Positions 54,310 through 63,538 of a DNA stretch of 64,000 nt are shown in pieces. The position numbers and the translations under genes were made by a program. The notes below the pieces were generated by a model. That model made no database searches and was not told the DNA's origin. It saw only the letters and a program-made list of their open reading frames with translations. Numbering within the stretch: position 1 is the first letter of the stretch; every line of letters starts with the position of its first letter. This DNA comes from Myxococcales bacterium (lineage in GTDB: Bacteria; Myxococcota_A; UBA9160; UBA4427): NCBI GenBank assembly GCA_022563535.1, contig JADFNE010000008.1:32291-96290 (forward strand). The letters run 5' to 3'.

Positions 54310-55593
54310 CTAGAATTCGATGGGGTAGCTCGGCTCTTGATACCCGGGCGCCGCTGCCCCGTCTTTCGAGTTCTGTGTCTCGACGGTTCCGAGCGAGTAG
54401 ATCAACTTGCGACCGCGTGAGTACTGAATCGGCGCGCCATTGAATGCGTCGGTGGGAACCGAGTCCAGATACTGGGGAACCAGTTCGCTCAGCTGGTCCG
54501 GCAAGCGCCCCCAATCTTGTTGAAACGCCCGCAGCGCGAACAACGTTCGCGTCGCTTCGAGTGCCGTGTCGAGGGCACACCGGTGCAGGAAGAAGCTCCG
54601 GTAGTCGGGGGTGCTGTACCGCGGTTCCGCGTCTTCTCCCTCGCCCGGGTTTGCTTCCGGCCCCAGCGCGCCGGGTGGGGTCGGAAACGGAAGTTTTTCG
54701 AGGTTGTTGCAATCCAGTTCGCTGGCGCGTTGATACGTGCGCGTGGCAGCGGCGAAGTCTTCGAGGGTGCGCCGGGTCTGTAACTCGAGGGCTCGAAGCT
54801 CGATCTCGGCGATTTCGTCGGATTTGGCCGACCCGCCGGAAGTCCATTGTTTTTCCTTCGCTCGGTCTGAGATCCATCCGAGCAAGGCTTTCCAATGCTG
54901 ATATTCCGCCGACCACATTCGCTTCCAGGCCGCGGAGCTGCTGCGGTAGGCGGGCAAGAGGTCGACCCAGCGCCGGGCCTGAGAAGCTTGCAGCGGAGCG
55001 CTGGCCACCAGGCGGCGAAGGGTTTCGAGACCGTCGGCGCGATAGCCCATGCTCAATAGGGTCGTCGTGAGCACGGCATGGTTGGCCCCTTCGACTCGTT
55101 GGGCCAGACGCAAGATGTCGAGGGCATTGTCGAACGCTGCATCCCAGTCGGAGAGATTCGCGTTGTGATGGGCCGCCAGACGGAGGAGCTGCACGAGGTG
55201 CTCGGTTTCGAGCGGGATTTCGGGGGTGAACTCCAGCTCGCTGGCGTTCACTTTGGGGAGCCGAAAGTGGGGAGCTGCGAGGGCCTGGCGCAGTCGATCG
55301 AGGGCCGCCGCATTGGCCAGGAGCAAATCCGCGACATTTTCGGGTTGGATGTCCTCACCCGCCCAGACTGCTTCGGCCATGAGTTGGTCGGCGTCATTGA
55401 ATTCGCAGAGTTGCACGGCTGCGAGCAGATGATTGAGACCGTTTTCCTGGGCGGTGATGGTCTGGACGATCACGGACAGGTCTGCATCGTCCGGCCCGCC
55501 TGTAGGATTGCGTTGGTGCGCGATGTAGCCCGGCAGGCTGATTGCGATCAGCAGCGCGCCAATCCCCGTGATCCACATCAGCCGTCGAAGCAT
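54310..55593 (-). CDS. Membrane-anchored protein of unknown function (427 aa)
   Basis: I do not recognise a functional family. ATG 55593 with GGAGA 8 nt upstream begins an N-terminal anchor (LMWITGIGALLIAISLPGY). A long helical, solenoid-like periplasmic part follows (ENGLNHLLAAVQLCEFND, HLVQLLRLAAHHNANLSDWD). The C-terminal ~90 residues have FALRAFQQDWGRLPDQLSEL, VPQYLDSVPTDAFNGAPIQ and RKLIYSLGT. This tail resembles a short element common in secreted planctomycete and deltaproteobacterial proteins. Convergent with glnS (2-nt gap). Confidence 0.7.
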   Translation of the reverse strand: MLRRLMWITGIGALLIAISLPGYIAHQRNPTGGPDDADLSVIVQTITAQENGLNHLLAAVQLCEFNDADQLMAEAVWAGEDIQPENVADLLLANAAALDRLRQALAAPHFRLPKVNASELEFTPEIPLETEHLVQLLRLAAHHNANLSDWDAAFDNALDILRLAQRVEGANHAVLTTTLLSMGYRADGLETLRRLVASAPLQASQARRWVDLLPAYRSSSAAWKRMWSAEYQHWKALLGWISDRAKEKQWTSGGSAKSDEIAEIELRALELQTRRTLEDFAAATRTYQRASELDCNNLEKLPFPTPPGALGPEANPGEGEDAEPRYSTPDYRSFFLHRCALDTALEATRTLFALRAFQQDWGRLPDQLSELVPQYLDSVPTDAFNGAPIQYSRGRKLIYSLGTVETQNSKDGAAAPGYQEPSYPIEF

Positions 55594-55714
55594 GGTCCAT
55601 CTCTCCGGTTCGCACGTTCCCATGGGCTGATATCGGCAGGCCCAGCCAGGGGCTAGAGCTGCGAATCTCGCTTTGGGGCGTCGTCACCCGCTCGTCTCGC
55701 TATCCTGGGTCGTG

Positions 55715-56512
55715 ATGGCTTCCCAAGAGAGTGAAAGAAGGCGGCTCTGCGGTCCCGCGGAAATAGAACGTGCGCTTGCGCGCGCCGGGGATTTCGCCTC
55801 CGACTCAGATCCGCGCAGCGATCTCGCGATTCAGATGATCTTCTGTCTCGACGAATCTCGTGATGCAGCCGTTGCGCGAGTCGTCGACCGGGCCGGGTCC
55901 ATGGGCATCGCGATTCGACGCGTGAGCGCGCGGGAAATGCTTCGGCTCGCACCCCCTGGAGGCGAGACGCAGATCCTGGCACTCGTTGGGCCGGCGCTGG
56001 GGACGAGTCTCGAGGCGGTCATGCAGCAGCCGGGTGTCGTGTGGCTGCTGGTCGAGTGCGTCTATCCGAGCAACGCGGGCGTCGTGATTCGCAGTGCCGA
56101 AGTTTCGGGTGCGGCCGGTGTGGTGATCGCCAGCGATTTCGATCGCGTGGAGCGCCGTGATTGTCTGCGCTACGCGATGCGGGTAGATCGTTTTTTTCCG
56201 GTTCACTTCGAAGACGCCGGGCGATCCATTGCCCTGGCTAGAGCCGCGGGGCGCACGATCGTGGCCGTCGAAGATGTAGGCAAGCACGCGCCGTGGCAGA
56301 TCGACTTGCGCGGGCCACTGATGATTGCGGTCGGGGGAGAGGAGGGCGGTATCCCGGACGCGTTGCTCGCCCAGGCGGATCAGGTGGTGCGCGTTCCCAT
56401 GCACGGGTTTCTGCCGTCCTACAATTTGCAGTCCGCGATGGCCGTGGTGATGGGAGAGCGGCTACGCCAAGCGCATGGCCAAGGGCATGACCAAGCAGAC
56501 GGCCAAGCCTAA
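55715..56512 (+). CDS. TrmH-family (SPOUT) RNA methyltransferase
   Basis: A 265-residue protein whose C-terminal ~160 residues carry SPOUT motifs: VECVYPSNAGVVIRSAEVSG, LMIAVGGEEGGIPDALL and VRVPMHGFLPSYNLQSAMAVV. The last motif differs from the usual SLNVSVA by SYNLQSA but keeps the Asn. The N-terminal ~110 residues (CGPAEIERALARAGDF ...) are not recognised. ATG 55715 is chosen because the upstream frame begins at a TTG in a non-conserved stretch. It overlaps the convergent SDR gene by 4 nt. RNA target unknown. Confidence 0.85.
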   Translation: MASQESERRRLCGPAEIERALARAGDFASDSDPRSDLAIQMIFCLDESRDAAVARVVDRAGSMGIAIRRVSAREMLRLAPPGGETQILALVGPALGTSLEAVMQQPGVVWLLVECVYPSNAGVVIRSAEVSGAAGVVIASDFDRVERRDCLRYAMRVDRFFPVHFEDAGRSIALARAAGRTIVAVEDVGKHAPWQIDLRGPLMIAVGGEEGGIPDALLAQADQVVRVPMHGFLPSYNLQSAMAVVMGERLRQAHGQGHDQADGQA

Positions 56513-57276
56513 TAGCGATCCGGCCGAATCTCCGCGTCGTTTCCGCCGTCCACGTACAGAATGCTTCCGTGGATCCAGTTGGCTTGTTCACCGGAGAGGA
56601 ACCAGACCGAATTGGCGATGTCTTCGGGCTCGCCGCGCCGACCGAGTGGAATGCTCAGACTTTTGATCGCCTCCGAGGTGAGGGGATCGTCGATGCATCC
56701 CTGTAGCAGCGGCGTGTTGGTCGGGCCCGGACATACCGCATTGAGCCGTACGGATGCTCTTCCCCATTCGCCGGCACGACGTCGCACCGCGCGACCGACC
56801 GCGTGCTTGCTGGCCATGTAGGCGACGATCGAACTTTCCAGTTTGTCGATCACCTCGCAGGCTTCGGCTTCGTTGTGTTCGAGCATGGCGAGTACGAAAG
56901 GATGTTCGGCGAAGTCGCCCATCTGTGCGGAGTTTGAGCAGATCACCACTGCATTGGGCTGAGTGCCCTTGGCGAGGGCCGGGAGCAGCGGGTCGAGCAG
57001 ATCGACCACGCCGAAGTAGTTGACTTTGCAGATCAGTGAGGCGGGCTTGACCGATGAGCCGAGCCCCGCGCACAAGACCAATCTGTCCAACGCGCCACCA
57101 CAGCGAGTCAGAATCTCGTCAACCGCTGATGCTCGGCCGGATTCGGTTGAAAGGTCCGCTTCAACATCCGCGTTGCGCAGATCGATGCCGATGGTTTCGA
57201 ACCCTTCGGCTTCGAAGCGCGCTTTGACCGCAGCGCCGATGCCCGACGCCGATCCTGTAATTGCTGCAACTGCCAT
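56509..57276 (-). CDS. Short-chain dehydrogenase/reductase (3-alpha-hydroxysteroid-dehydrogenase-like)
   Basis: A 255-residue NAD(P) oxidoreductase. Glycine motif TGSASGIG (residues 7-14), an acidic residue after beta-2 (GIDLRNAD) favouring NAD, catalytic Ser114 in CSNSAQMG, and Tyr153-x3-Lys157 in AYMASKHAV. The PGPTNTPLLQG and LGRRGEPEDIANSVWFL segments match the 3-alpha-HSD/carbonyl reductase branch. The substrate is likely a hydroxy or keto steroid- or fatty-type compound, by family only. Followed upstream (22 nt) by an F420-type oxidoreductase on the same strand, so they form a small operon. Confidence 0.9.
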   Translation of the reverse strand: MAVAAITGSASGIGAAVKARFEAEGFETIGIDLRNADVEADLSTESGRASAVDEILTRCGGALDRLVLCAGLGSSVKPASLICKVNYFGVVDLLDPLLPALAKGTQPNAVVICSNSAQMGDFAEHPFVLAMLEHNEAEACEVIDKLESSIVAYMASKHAVGRAVRRRAGEWGRASVRLNAVCPGPTNTPLLQGCIDDPLTSEAIKSLSIPLGRRGEPEDIANSVWFLSGEQANWIHGSILYVDGGNDAEIRPDRY

Positions 57277-57298
57277 GTCTTCTCCCGGGCAAAGCGCG

Positions 57299-58315
57299 CT
57301 AGATCGACCTTATGGCCCCAACTAGACTCGCTTTCTCTTCTTCGCTCATGCCGTAGGTCACCAGACTCAAGCGATCGGCGAAATCTCCGAAGCGTTTGTG
57401 TAGTCGCTCGGGAAGTTCGTCGATCGAACTCACGATGGCGATCTGGTCGAGCAGGTCGTCGTCGATCAAGCTTGCCATCTCGAGCCATTCACCGCGCTTC
57501 GACAGGACGTTGAGTTCGTCTTGCAGGTCACCGCGACCGACGCTTTCGAGTACGCCTCGATAGGCCGTCGTCGATCCGTAGAAAGCAATCTGCGTCTTGG
57601 CCCCTTGTTTGGCCGTGGCCAGCGCCGCATCGTCCTCACCGCATACGATGATGGCCTGGGCGGATATTTCGAAGCCCTCTCGCTTGCGTCCCGAGCTGGC
57701 GAAGCCTTTTTCGAGAGCTGGCATCGTGACCTGCGCAACGAAGGATTCGGTGTGGAAGGGGTGCAGGAAGTATCCGTCGGCCACTTCGCCCGCAACCTTC
57801 GTCATGATTGGGCCGACGCCCGCGAGAAAGATGGGCGGCGTGCCGTACGGGTTCGGTCCCGGATTGAAGAACGGTGCCATCAGCGTGTGTTGGTAGAACT
57901 CGCCGCGATGGTCGAGTTTGTCGCCGTCTTGCCAGGTCTTCCAGATCTTGCGAATCGCAGAAACCAGCTCGCGCATTCGGAGAGCGGGTTTCGACCAGGG
58001 CATGCTGTAGCGGCGTTCGATGTGGGGCTTGATCTGAGAGCCGAGTCCCAGGATGAAGCGTCCTTTCGAGTGGAGTTGCAGGTCGTAACCGAGATTGGCC
58101 AAGTTCATCGGGTTGCGCGCGAACGCCACGGCAATCGCCGTAATCAGATCGATGCGTTCGCTGTGTTCCGCCATGACGCCGATCTGCAGGAAAGGATCGT
58201 GACGTCCTTCGAACACGAATCCGCCGTCGTAGCCTTGTGCCTCGAGTGCCCGAACCGCCACGCCGGCGTCTCGCGGATCGTCCACCATGACCGAGCCGTC
58301 GATCTTCACATCCAT
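57299..58315 (-). CDS. LLM class F420-dependent oxidoreductase
   Basis: A 338-residue luciferase-fold enzyme of a different subfamily from the one at 32764-33780. Features: ALEAQGYDGGFVFEGRHDP, ERIDLITAIAVAFARNPMNL, SKGRFILGLGSQIKPHIERR, YSMPWSKPALRMRE and PPIFLAGVGPIMTKVAGE. This subfamily occurs with acyl-CoA and hydroxysteroid metabolism genes; an SDR gene follows 22 nt downstream on the same strand. Substrate unknown. ATG 58315 is the family start. Confidence 0.88.
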   Translation of the reverse strand: MDVKIDGSVMVDDPRDAGVAVRALEAQGYDGGFVFEGRHDPFLQIGVMAEHSERIDLITAIAVAFARNPMNLANLGYDLQLHSKGRFILGLGSQIKPHIERRYSMPWSKPALRMRELVSAIRKIWKTWQDGDKLDHRGEFYQHTLMAPFFNPGPNPYGTPPIFLAGVGPIMTKVAGEVADGYFLHPFHTESFVAQVTMPALEKGFASSGRKREGFEISAQAIIVCGEDDAALATAKQGAKTQIAFYGSTTAYRGVLESVGRGDLQDELNVLSKRGEWLEMASLIDDDLLDQIAIVSSIDELPERLHKRFGDFADRLSLVTYGMSEEEKASLVGAIRSI

Positions 58316-58590
58316 CTCCCGAAATTCTTCTCTTGTGATCCTATGGCATCAAGCTCCGGGGCGCCCGGCGTGAATGGATCTGCGCTTTTGTCGAAATTCG
58401 CGCTACCCTGCTCAGCGGCATCAGGTTCATGTTCAACTTGCACCCGATTCCGGGTCGCGGAGTGAATGGACTGCCGACTCCCTAAGAAGCAGCTAAGTAG
58501 CCAAGAAGCCGAATCACGGACTTCTGTCATCTCACGTTCGAGGGCATTGCCTTTGCGCAGTTTGCGTAATGTGTGTAGTGGTCGAATTCC

Positions 58591-59226
58591 ATGAAACAAC
58601 GTCGTTCACCGGTGCGGCCCCGGGATGCCGCGAGTTTGGTGATGGTGCGCAAACATCGAGGCCAGCCTCAAGTCCTGATGGGGAAGCGTCCTGCAAAAGA
58701 CCGCTTCATGCCCGACGTGTACGTGTTTCCAGGCGGTCGAGTGGAAAACTCCGATGCGAGCCTGGTCGCGGGTACTGAGCTGCCGGATCGAGAACTCGTG
58801 CGCACTGCCGCACGCGCAACCCGCCGACGCGCGCGAATGCTGGCTGTGGCGGCCGTTCGCGAAACCTTCGAAGAAACGGGTCTGTTGGTCGGCAAGCGGG
58901 TTGCCGGCGAGATCCGGCCCGACCTCGATCGCCTTCGGCTCATCGCCCGGGCCATCACCCCAACCGATTCACCGATCCGATACGACGCTCGCTTTTTCCT
59001 GGTCCCGGGCGAGCTTGCGAAAGGCCGCCTGCGGAGCAATGGCGAACTACTCGATCTTTGCTGGTTCAGTTTCGAGCAGGCCCGCAAGCTTCCCATCATC
59101 TCGGTTACGGAACTGGTTCTCGATGAAGCGCTGTATCGTCTCGCCCGCCGACCGTTCCGCGGAATTCCGTTGATTTTCTGGCGGGGCGAAGCGACCCAGG
59201 TGCGATACCGACGCGAGTTCGGCTGA
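58591..59226 (+). CDS. NUDIX hydrolase (NUDT7/NUDT19-like)
   Basis: A 211-residue hydrolase of nucleoside-diphosphate-linked substrates. The Nudix box is split: GGRVENSD is separated by a long insertion from [13 protein letters not shown] (R90-E91, E94-E95), the form seen in NUDT7/NUDT19-like CoA or related diphosphatases. An N-terminal [20 protein letters not shown] precedes it. The start ATG has no strong ribosome site. Divergent from the F420-type gene; 131 nt upstream of gmd. The 275-nt gap on its upstream side (58316-58590) shows nothing I can support. Confidence 0.87.
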   Translation: MKQRRSPVRPRDAASLVMVRKHRGQPQVLMGKRPAKDRFMPDVYVFPGGRVENSDASLVAGTELPDRELVRTAARATRRRARMLAVAAVRETFEETGLLVGKRVAGEIRPDLDRLRLIARAITPTDSPIRYDARFFLVPGELAKGRLRSNGELLDLCWFSFEQARKLPIISVTELVLDEALYRLARRPFRGIPLIFWRGEATQVRYRREFG

Positions 59227-59357
59227 CGCAGGTCGTGGGGCTTTTCCGGACACTCGTAAACGGCTCGACCAGCGAATCGAATTTCTCGCCCGGCAAGTTC
59301 GGCAAGCGGGCTGCTAGCATGCGCGAGTCGTATTGGCCCGGGCAGGGAAGGAAGAAC

Positions 59358-60395
59358 ATGAACGACAAGATTGCGCTGATTACCGGAGTCACCGGTCAGG
59401 ACGGGTCTTATCTCGCTGAATTGCTCCTGGACAAGGGATATGACGTCCACGGAATCGCGCGGAGGACGTCGCTCTTCAATCGCGCCCGGGTAGAAGACCG
59501 AGTTCGGCAGGCGCGAAAGGACGGCCAGGTTTACGAACTTCACTACGGGGACATGGGAGATTCCAGCAGCATCAATCGTATCCTCGGCAAGGTGCGACCG
59601 ACCGAGTTGTACAATCTGGCGGCCCAGTCCCATGTGGGCGTGTCCTTTGATCAGCCCGAGTACACCTCGGACGTGGATGCGACCGGGGTGTTGCGGCTCC
59701 TCGAAGGGATTCGTTCCCTCGACTTGACGAGTCGGTTCTACCAAGCGTCAACTTCCGAACTCTTCGGCAAGGCCGAGGAAGTGCCGCAATCCGAGTCGAC
59801 TCCCTTCCATCCGCGATCGCCCTATGGAGTGGCCAAGCTGTACGGATACTGGATCGTGCGCAACTACCGCGAAGCGTATGGGATGCACGCGAGCAACGGG
59901 ATCCTCTTCAATCACGAGTCCCCGAGACGGGGTGAGAACTTTGTCACGCGAAAGGTGACGCTCGGGCTGGCGCGCATCAGGGCGGGTATGCAGCAGACCT
60001 TGTCGATGGGCAACATGGATGCGAAACGCGATTGGGGCTACGCAAAAGACTTCGTCGAGATGATGTGGATGATGCTGCAATGCGATGAGCCCGGGGACTA
60101 CGTCGTGGCCACGGGCGAAACCCACACCGTGCGCGAATTCATCGTCAGCGCGGCACGAATCGCCGGCATGGGCATCGAATGGGAAGGCAGCGGCGTGGAC
60201 GAAGTAGGGCGAGACGACAAGTCGGGCAAGGTGATCGTCGACATCGACCGGCGGTTCTACCGCCCGGCCGAAGTCGATATTCTGCTCGGCGATCCCACCA
60301 AGGCCAAACAGCGCCTCGGTTGGGAGCCCAAGGTCAAGTTCCAGGAACTGGTCGAAATCATGATGAAGGCCGATCTCGATCTACTTGCTCGCTAG
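59358..60395 (+). CDS. gmd: GDP-mannose 4,6-dehydratase
   Basis: Converts GDP-D-mannose to GDP-4-keto-6-deoxymannose, precursor of GDP-fucose, rhamnose-type and perosamine sugars for surface polysaccharide. A 345-residue extended SDR with [29 protein letters not shown], the catalytic [22 protein letters not shown] (Tyr/Lys) and [20 protein letters not shown] 59358 has AAGGAAG upstream and matches the family start; the longer frame adds 41 unrelated residues. No reductase/epimerase gene (fcl, rmd) is adjacent. It overlaps the convergent methyltransferase by 15 nt. Confidence 0.96.
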   Translation: MNDKIALITGVTGQDGSYLAELLLDKGYDVHGIARRTSLFNRARVEDRVRQARKDGQVYELHYGDMGDSSSINRILGKVRPTELYNLAAQSHVGVSFDQPEYTSDVDATGVLRLLEGIRSLDLTSRFYQASTSELFGKAEEVPQSESTPFHPRSPYGVAKLYGYWIVRNYREAYGMHASNGILFNHESPRRGENFVTRKVTLGLARIRAGMQQTLSMGNMDAKRDWGYAKDFVEMMWMMLQCDEPGDYVVATGETHTVREFIVSAARIAGMGIEWEGSGVDEVGRDDKSGKVIVDIDRRFYRPAEVDILLGDPTKAKQRLGWEPKVKFQELVEIMMKADLDLLAR

Positions 60396-61133
60396 CTCGG
60401 CCGTGGCGACAATCAGGTCGGAGTCGTCGTCGAGCGGGGATCCGTCGTAGTTTCCGGCGAGCGACACGAGCCGCAGGCCGGCTGCATCGAGCAGGGGTGC
60501 GATCTGGTCGCTCAGCAGATAGCGGTGTGCCAGGGGTGCGGCGACCGAATACCCACCTTGGCGAGGTTCGTACGTGTAGACGACGTCGAGTCGTTGTTCG
60601 TCGCGTGACCAGTCGGCCTGTTCCACCACCTGGTATGCGACGCCGTCGTGGACGATGTTGGCGACTTCGTCATCGTCAGAAGCGTCGCCTTTGTTTGTCG
60701 GAAGTTCGCGATGAAAAGCATCGGCTGAGTATGCGTCGAAAATGAGGCGCCCCCCCGGCTCGAGATGGTCGGCGATACGCTGGAAGCACGAGCGCACTTC
60801 GCCCTCCGAGAGCAGACAATACAATCCGCTGTAGGGAATCAAGATGCGATCGAATTTGCAGCGGAACGCAAAGCGTCGCATGTCCCCTTGCACGAGTTCG
60901 ACGCGATCGCCAGGGCGCAGGCGGTTTCTGGCGAGATTGAGCAACGCCGGGTTCATGTCCAGGCCAACCAGCCGGCGATCCTCGCCGGCGAGAGTCTCGA
61001 GTACACGGCCGTATCCGCAACCGAGTTCGAGGAGGCTTTCTGCGCCTCGACACTGCTCGCGATAAAAGGCCAGATCTCCGGGATTCCCGGTGTGGAGCTT
61101 TGCATACAACTCCGCGGGACATGGCTTTTCCAT
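60381..61133 (-). CDS. Class I SAM-dependent methyltransferase
   Basis: A 250-residue Rossmann-fold methyltransferase: motif [18 protein letters not shown], motif II Asp in [26 protein letters not shown] and [13 protein letters not shown]. The end ELASK lies inside the 3' end of gmd. The target is unknown; a sugar or small-molecule acceptor is possible given gmd next door, but they are convergent. No ribosome site is obvious before ATG 61133. Confidence 0.82.
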   Translation of the reverse strand: MEKPCPAELYAKLHTGNPGDLAFYREQCRGAESLLELGCGYGRVLETLAGEDRRLVGLDMNPALLNLARNRLRPGDRVELVQGDMRRFAFRCKFDRILIPYSGLYCLLSEGEVRSCFQRIADHLEPGGRLIFDAYSADAFHRELPTNKGDASDDDEVANIVHDGVAYQVVEQADWSRDEQRLDVVYTYEPRQGGYSVAAPLAHRYLLSDQIAPLLDAAGLRLVSLAGNYDGSPLDDDSDLIVATAELASK

Positions 61134-61417
61134 CTGTGAAAGTTAGAAGCCCTGTTGAAATCTGCTAGCGCATGGAGAAGGAAATCTGAATCAAATCCAA
61201 TCAAACTGCAAGAATCCAGCCCTGCGTGAGTAGAGGTGTGCGGCTACGCAATCCCGCGGCGGAGCGGCTGTAAAACGGTTCACTTTTTCTCCGGTTGGAC
61301 GAATTAAACCAGTGACATGCTGCCGCGTGCGCCAACACAACACATTGCGGCATATCGAAAAATTGAGCTTGAAGCCGTGGGTTGGATCGACGCTGCAATG
61401 GATGATGGAGTGGTGAG

Positions 61418-63499
61418 ATGGCAAATGGTGCGAAGACCCTGGGGTCGGTCAAACTAGGCACGAAGGGTGGATTGAGCGGCGAGGATCTGAGGCGATTCGG
61501 TCTCGAAATGAATCCGTTCTCGTCGAATCACGATTCCAAATTCCTTTTGCGCAGCAGTCCCCTGCGGCGCGCACTGAAGGCACTCCGCGGATTTTTGGAT
61601 GCGGAGACCAGGCTGATGGTCATCGTGGGCGAACCCGGGGTTGGCAAAACTGCTGCGATCGACGCGATGTCGAGGGAGATCAAGGACGGCATTCGAACCG
61701 CGCGCATTATGAATCCGCCATCGAGCTGGAGTGAGCTTGGGCAGGAGATTGGCGAGCAACTCAAACTGAGTCGGGGGCGTCTTTCGCCCGGAAGCATGGT
61801 TGCAGATCAAGTGCCCGCGCAAACCTATCGAGTGATCGTGGATCGCGCCGAGCAATTGGGTGAAGATTCGGTCAAACACCTCGGCGCATATCTCGACCTG
61901 AAGGCCAGCGAAGGCAGGCAGGTGCATCGGCTCCAGATCGTGTTGGTAGCCCGAGAGGTTACGAGCGCTCCAGTGTTTACCTGGCTTTCGGATCGCGCCC
62001 ACTCGCGCATCGAACTTGCCCCGCTCCAGCCCGAACAGACCCGAGACTATGTGGATCGGCGCGTACAAATCGCGCAACTCATTGCGACCCCGATCTTTTC
62101 GAGTGACGCGCTGGATCGCATCGCCGATGCCGCGGGAGGCAACCCGAGAAGCATCAACCGCTTGTGCTCTGCGGCGCTCACCCTGGCAGCCTCGCGTGGA
62201 AGCAGCACGGTCGACGCAGAGACGGTCGGCACGGCATCCAGGCGTCTGGATGGAGGCGCGTCTCCAGCGGCAGCCAGCGCAATCAAGTCTTCGGCGCCAG
62301 CCGCCGCCATGCCAGCTCCCGAAGTCAATCGAAACCTCCCGCCCGATTCCTTCGATGAACTCTTGGAGGAGCCATCGGTCTCGACCCGTGTCGCGGTGCT
62401 GGGAACGGAAGCCTCTAAATCCAACGGCCGCTCCCATGCGGCGTTGGCCGTCATCTGTGTCGTACTGTTGGGCGTGATCGCTGGAGGCGCAGCCTTCTTG
62501 TACTTCAACCCGCCGCCGCCGCCTGAACCGCCCATTGTCCAAATCATCGAAGTCCCGGTGGAAAAGATCGTAGAGGTCCCCGTCGAGGTTCTGGTCGAAG
62601 TGGTGAAGATCGTTGAAGTCGAAGTTCCGGTGAAGCCCAAACCTCGGGCTCCCAAGCCCCAGCCCAAAAAGATTGCCAAGGTCGTAAAAGTCGCACCGCC
62701 CCCCGCAAAGCCGGCTCCCATACCCGAGGTCGTACCGAAGAAGCCCGAATTGGGACCCATTCCCCCCGCGGCTACGGTGCTCGATCGCGCCTTCGCAAAA
62801 TCGTATCCCGGAGACCACACCCGGATGGTCGAGATTTTCCAGCACGGACAAGACGGGGTGACGTTGACGCAGACCCTCAAGCTCGCCCGAATCAAGCGCA
62901 AGTCGCGCACGCTCACGATCGGCGTGTTGACCGGGGATGTGAGCAGCGACGTCCACGAGGTTGAAAGTCGTTTTCTCAGCATCGAGACTGGGGCGCTTGA
63001 AGACGAGCGCTTTGGTTATCGCCCGGCGAGCGGAACGGTCGAACACCTGAAGGGTGGCCGGGGAGAAGATCCGTTCTACGGAAATTCGTTTCACTACGAC
63101 GACTTTCGCGTCCGACAGTCGAAACACTATCTGATTCACAGCATCGAGCGGACCCAGATTGAAGATCAATATTTTTACTCGGTATCTGCGAAGCCGCGCT
63201 TCCGGGCAGCGTACGAGCGGGTCGACTTCATCGTCGATTCGCAGGACTACGCCCTTGTCGAGATCCACTTCTTCCAGGGACTCGGTCTGCGGCCCTATCG
63301 CATCCTCCAATATCCCAGGAGTGACATGAAGGCGATCGGCAGGGGGTTGGTCCCCATGCGCATGATCTCCCGGGACTTTCGGGCGAACCGGATCGACGAG
63401 GCGCGGGTGGTGAAGGTGAAGCCCGGGAATCGACTGGACCCGAAGCTCTTTACCCTGACTCGCATGAGGGATGCGAAGTTCGAAATCCCGAATCTTTGA
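61418..63499 (+). CDS. ExeA-type AAA ATPase fused through one span to an outer-membrane-lipoprotein-sorting-like domain
   Basis: A 693-residue fusion. Residues ~25-270: general-secretion ATPase type (FGLEMNPFSSNHDSKFLL, Walker A GEPGVGKT 71-78, sensor-like IVLVARE, ending GGNPRSINRLCSAAL). Walker B reads YRVIVDRAEQL: Asp142 is present but the next Glu is Arg143, so hydrolysis may be weak. One span at 341-363; then a Val/Glu/Pro repeat (IEVPVEKIVEVPVEVLVEVV) and a Pro/Lys-rich stalk to ~450. Residues ~460-690 resemble the LolA-like outer-membrane-lipoprotein-sorting family (FYGNSFHYDDFRV, YALVEIHFFQG, LVPMRMISRD, LDPKLFTLTRM). Topology: ATPase in cytosol, LolA-like part in periplasm. GGAG lies 7 nt before ATG 61418. 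Not near secretion genes in this window. Confidence 0.82.
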   Translation: MANGAKTLGSVKLGTKGGLSGEDLRRFGLEMNPFSSNHDSKFLLRSSPLRRALKALRGFLDAETRLMVIVGEPGVGKTAAIDAMSREIKDGIRTARIMNPPSSWSELGQEIGEQLKLSRGRLSPGSMVADQVPAQTYRVIVDRAEQLGEDSVKHLGAYLDLKASEGRQVHRLQIVLVAREVTSAPVFTWLSDRAHSRIELAPLQPEQTRDYVDRRVQIAQLIATPIFSSDALDRIADAAGGNPRSINRLCSAALTLAASRGSSTVDAETVGTASRRLDGGASPAAASAIKSSAPAAAMPAPEVNRNLPPDSFDELLEEPSVSTRVAVLGTEASKSNGRSHAALAVICVVLLGVIAGGAAFLYFNPPPPPEPPIVQIIEVPVEKIVEVPVEVLVEVVKIVEVEVPVKPKPRAPKPQPKKIAKVVKVAPPPAKPAPIPEVVPKKPELGPIPPAATVLDRAFAKSYPGDHTRMVEIFQHGQDGVTLTQTLKLARIKRKSRTLTIGVLTGDVSSDVHEVESRFLSIETGALEDERFGYRPASGTVEHLKGGRGEDPFYGNSFHYDDFRVRQSKHYLIHSIERTQIEDQYFYSVSAKPRFRAAYERVDFIVDSQDYALVEIHFFQGLGLRPYRILQYPRSDMKAIGRGLVPMRMISRDFRANRIDEARVVKVKPGNRLDPKLFTLTRMRDAKFEIPNL

Positions 63500-63538
63500 A
63501 CGACCCTCGAGAGTTTCGGGATTGCTGTCGAGGTGAGT

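Noticed and set aside
53147..54916. A 589-codon open frame antisense to glnS and running in the 54310 gene region
   Set aside because: It covers parts of two well-supported genes and has no domain or ribosome site.
61454..63310. A 618-codon open frame antisense to the ATPase fusion
   Set aside because: Sense frame carries Walker A and a membrane span; the antisense reads as low-complexity Asp/Arg/Gly sequence.
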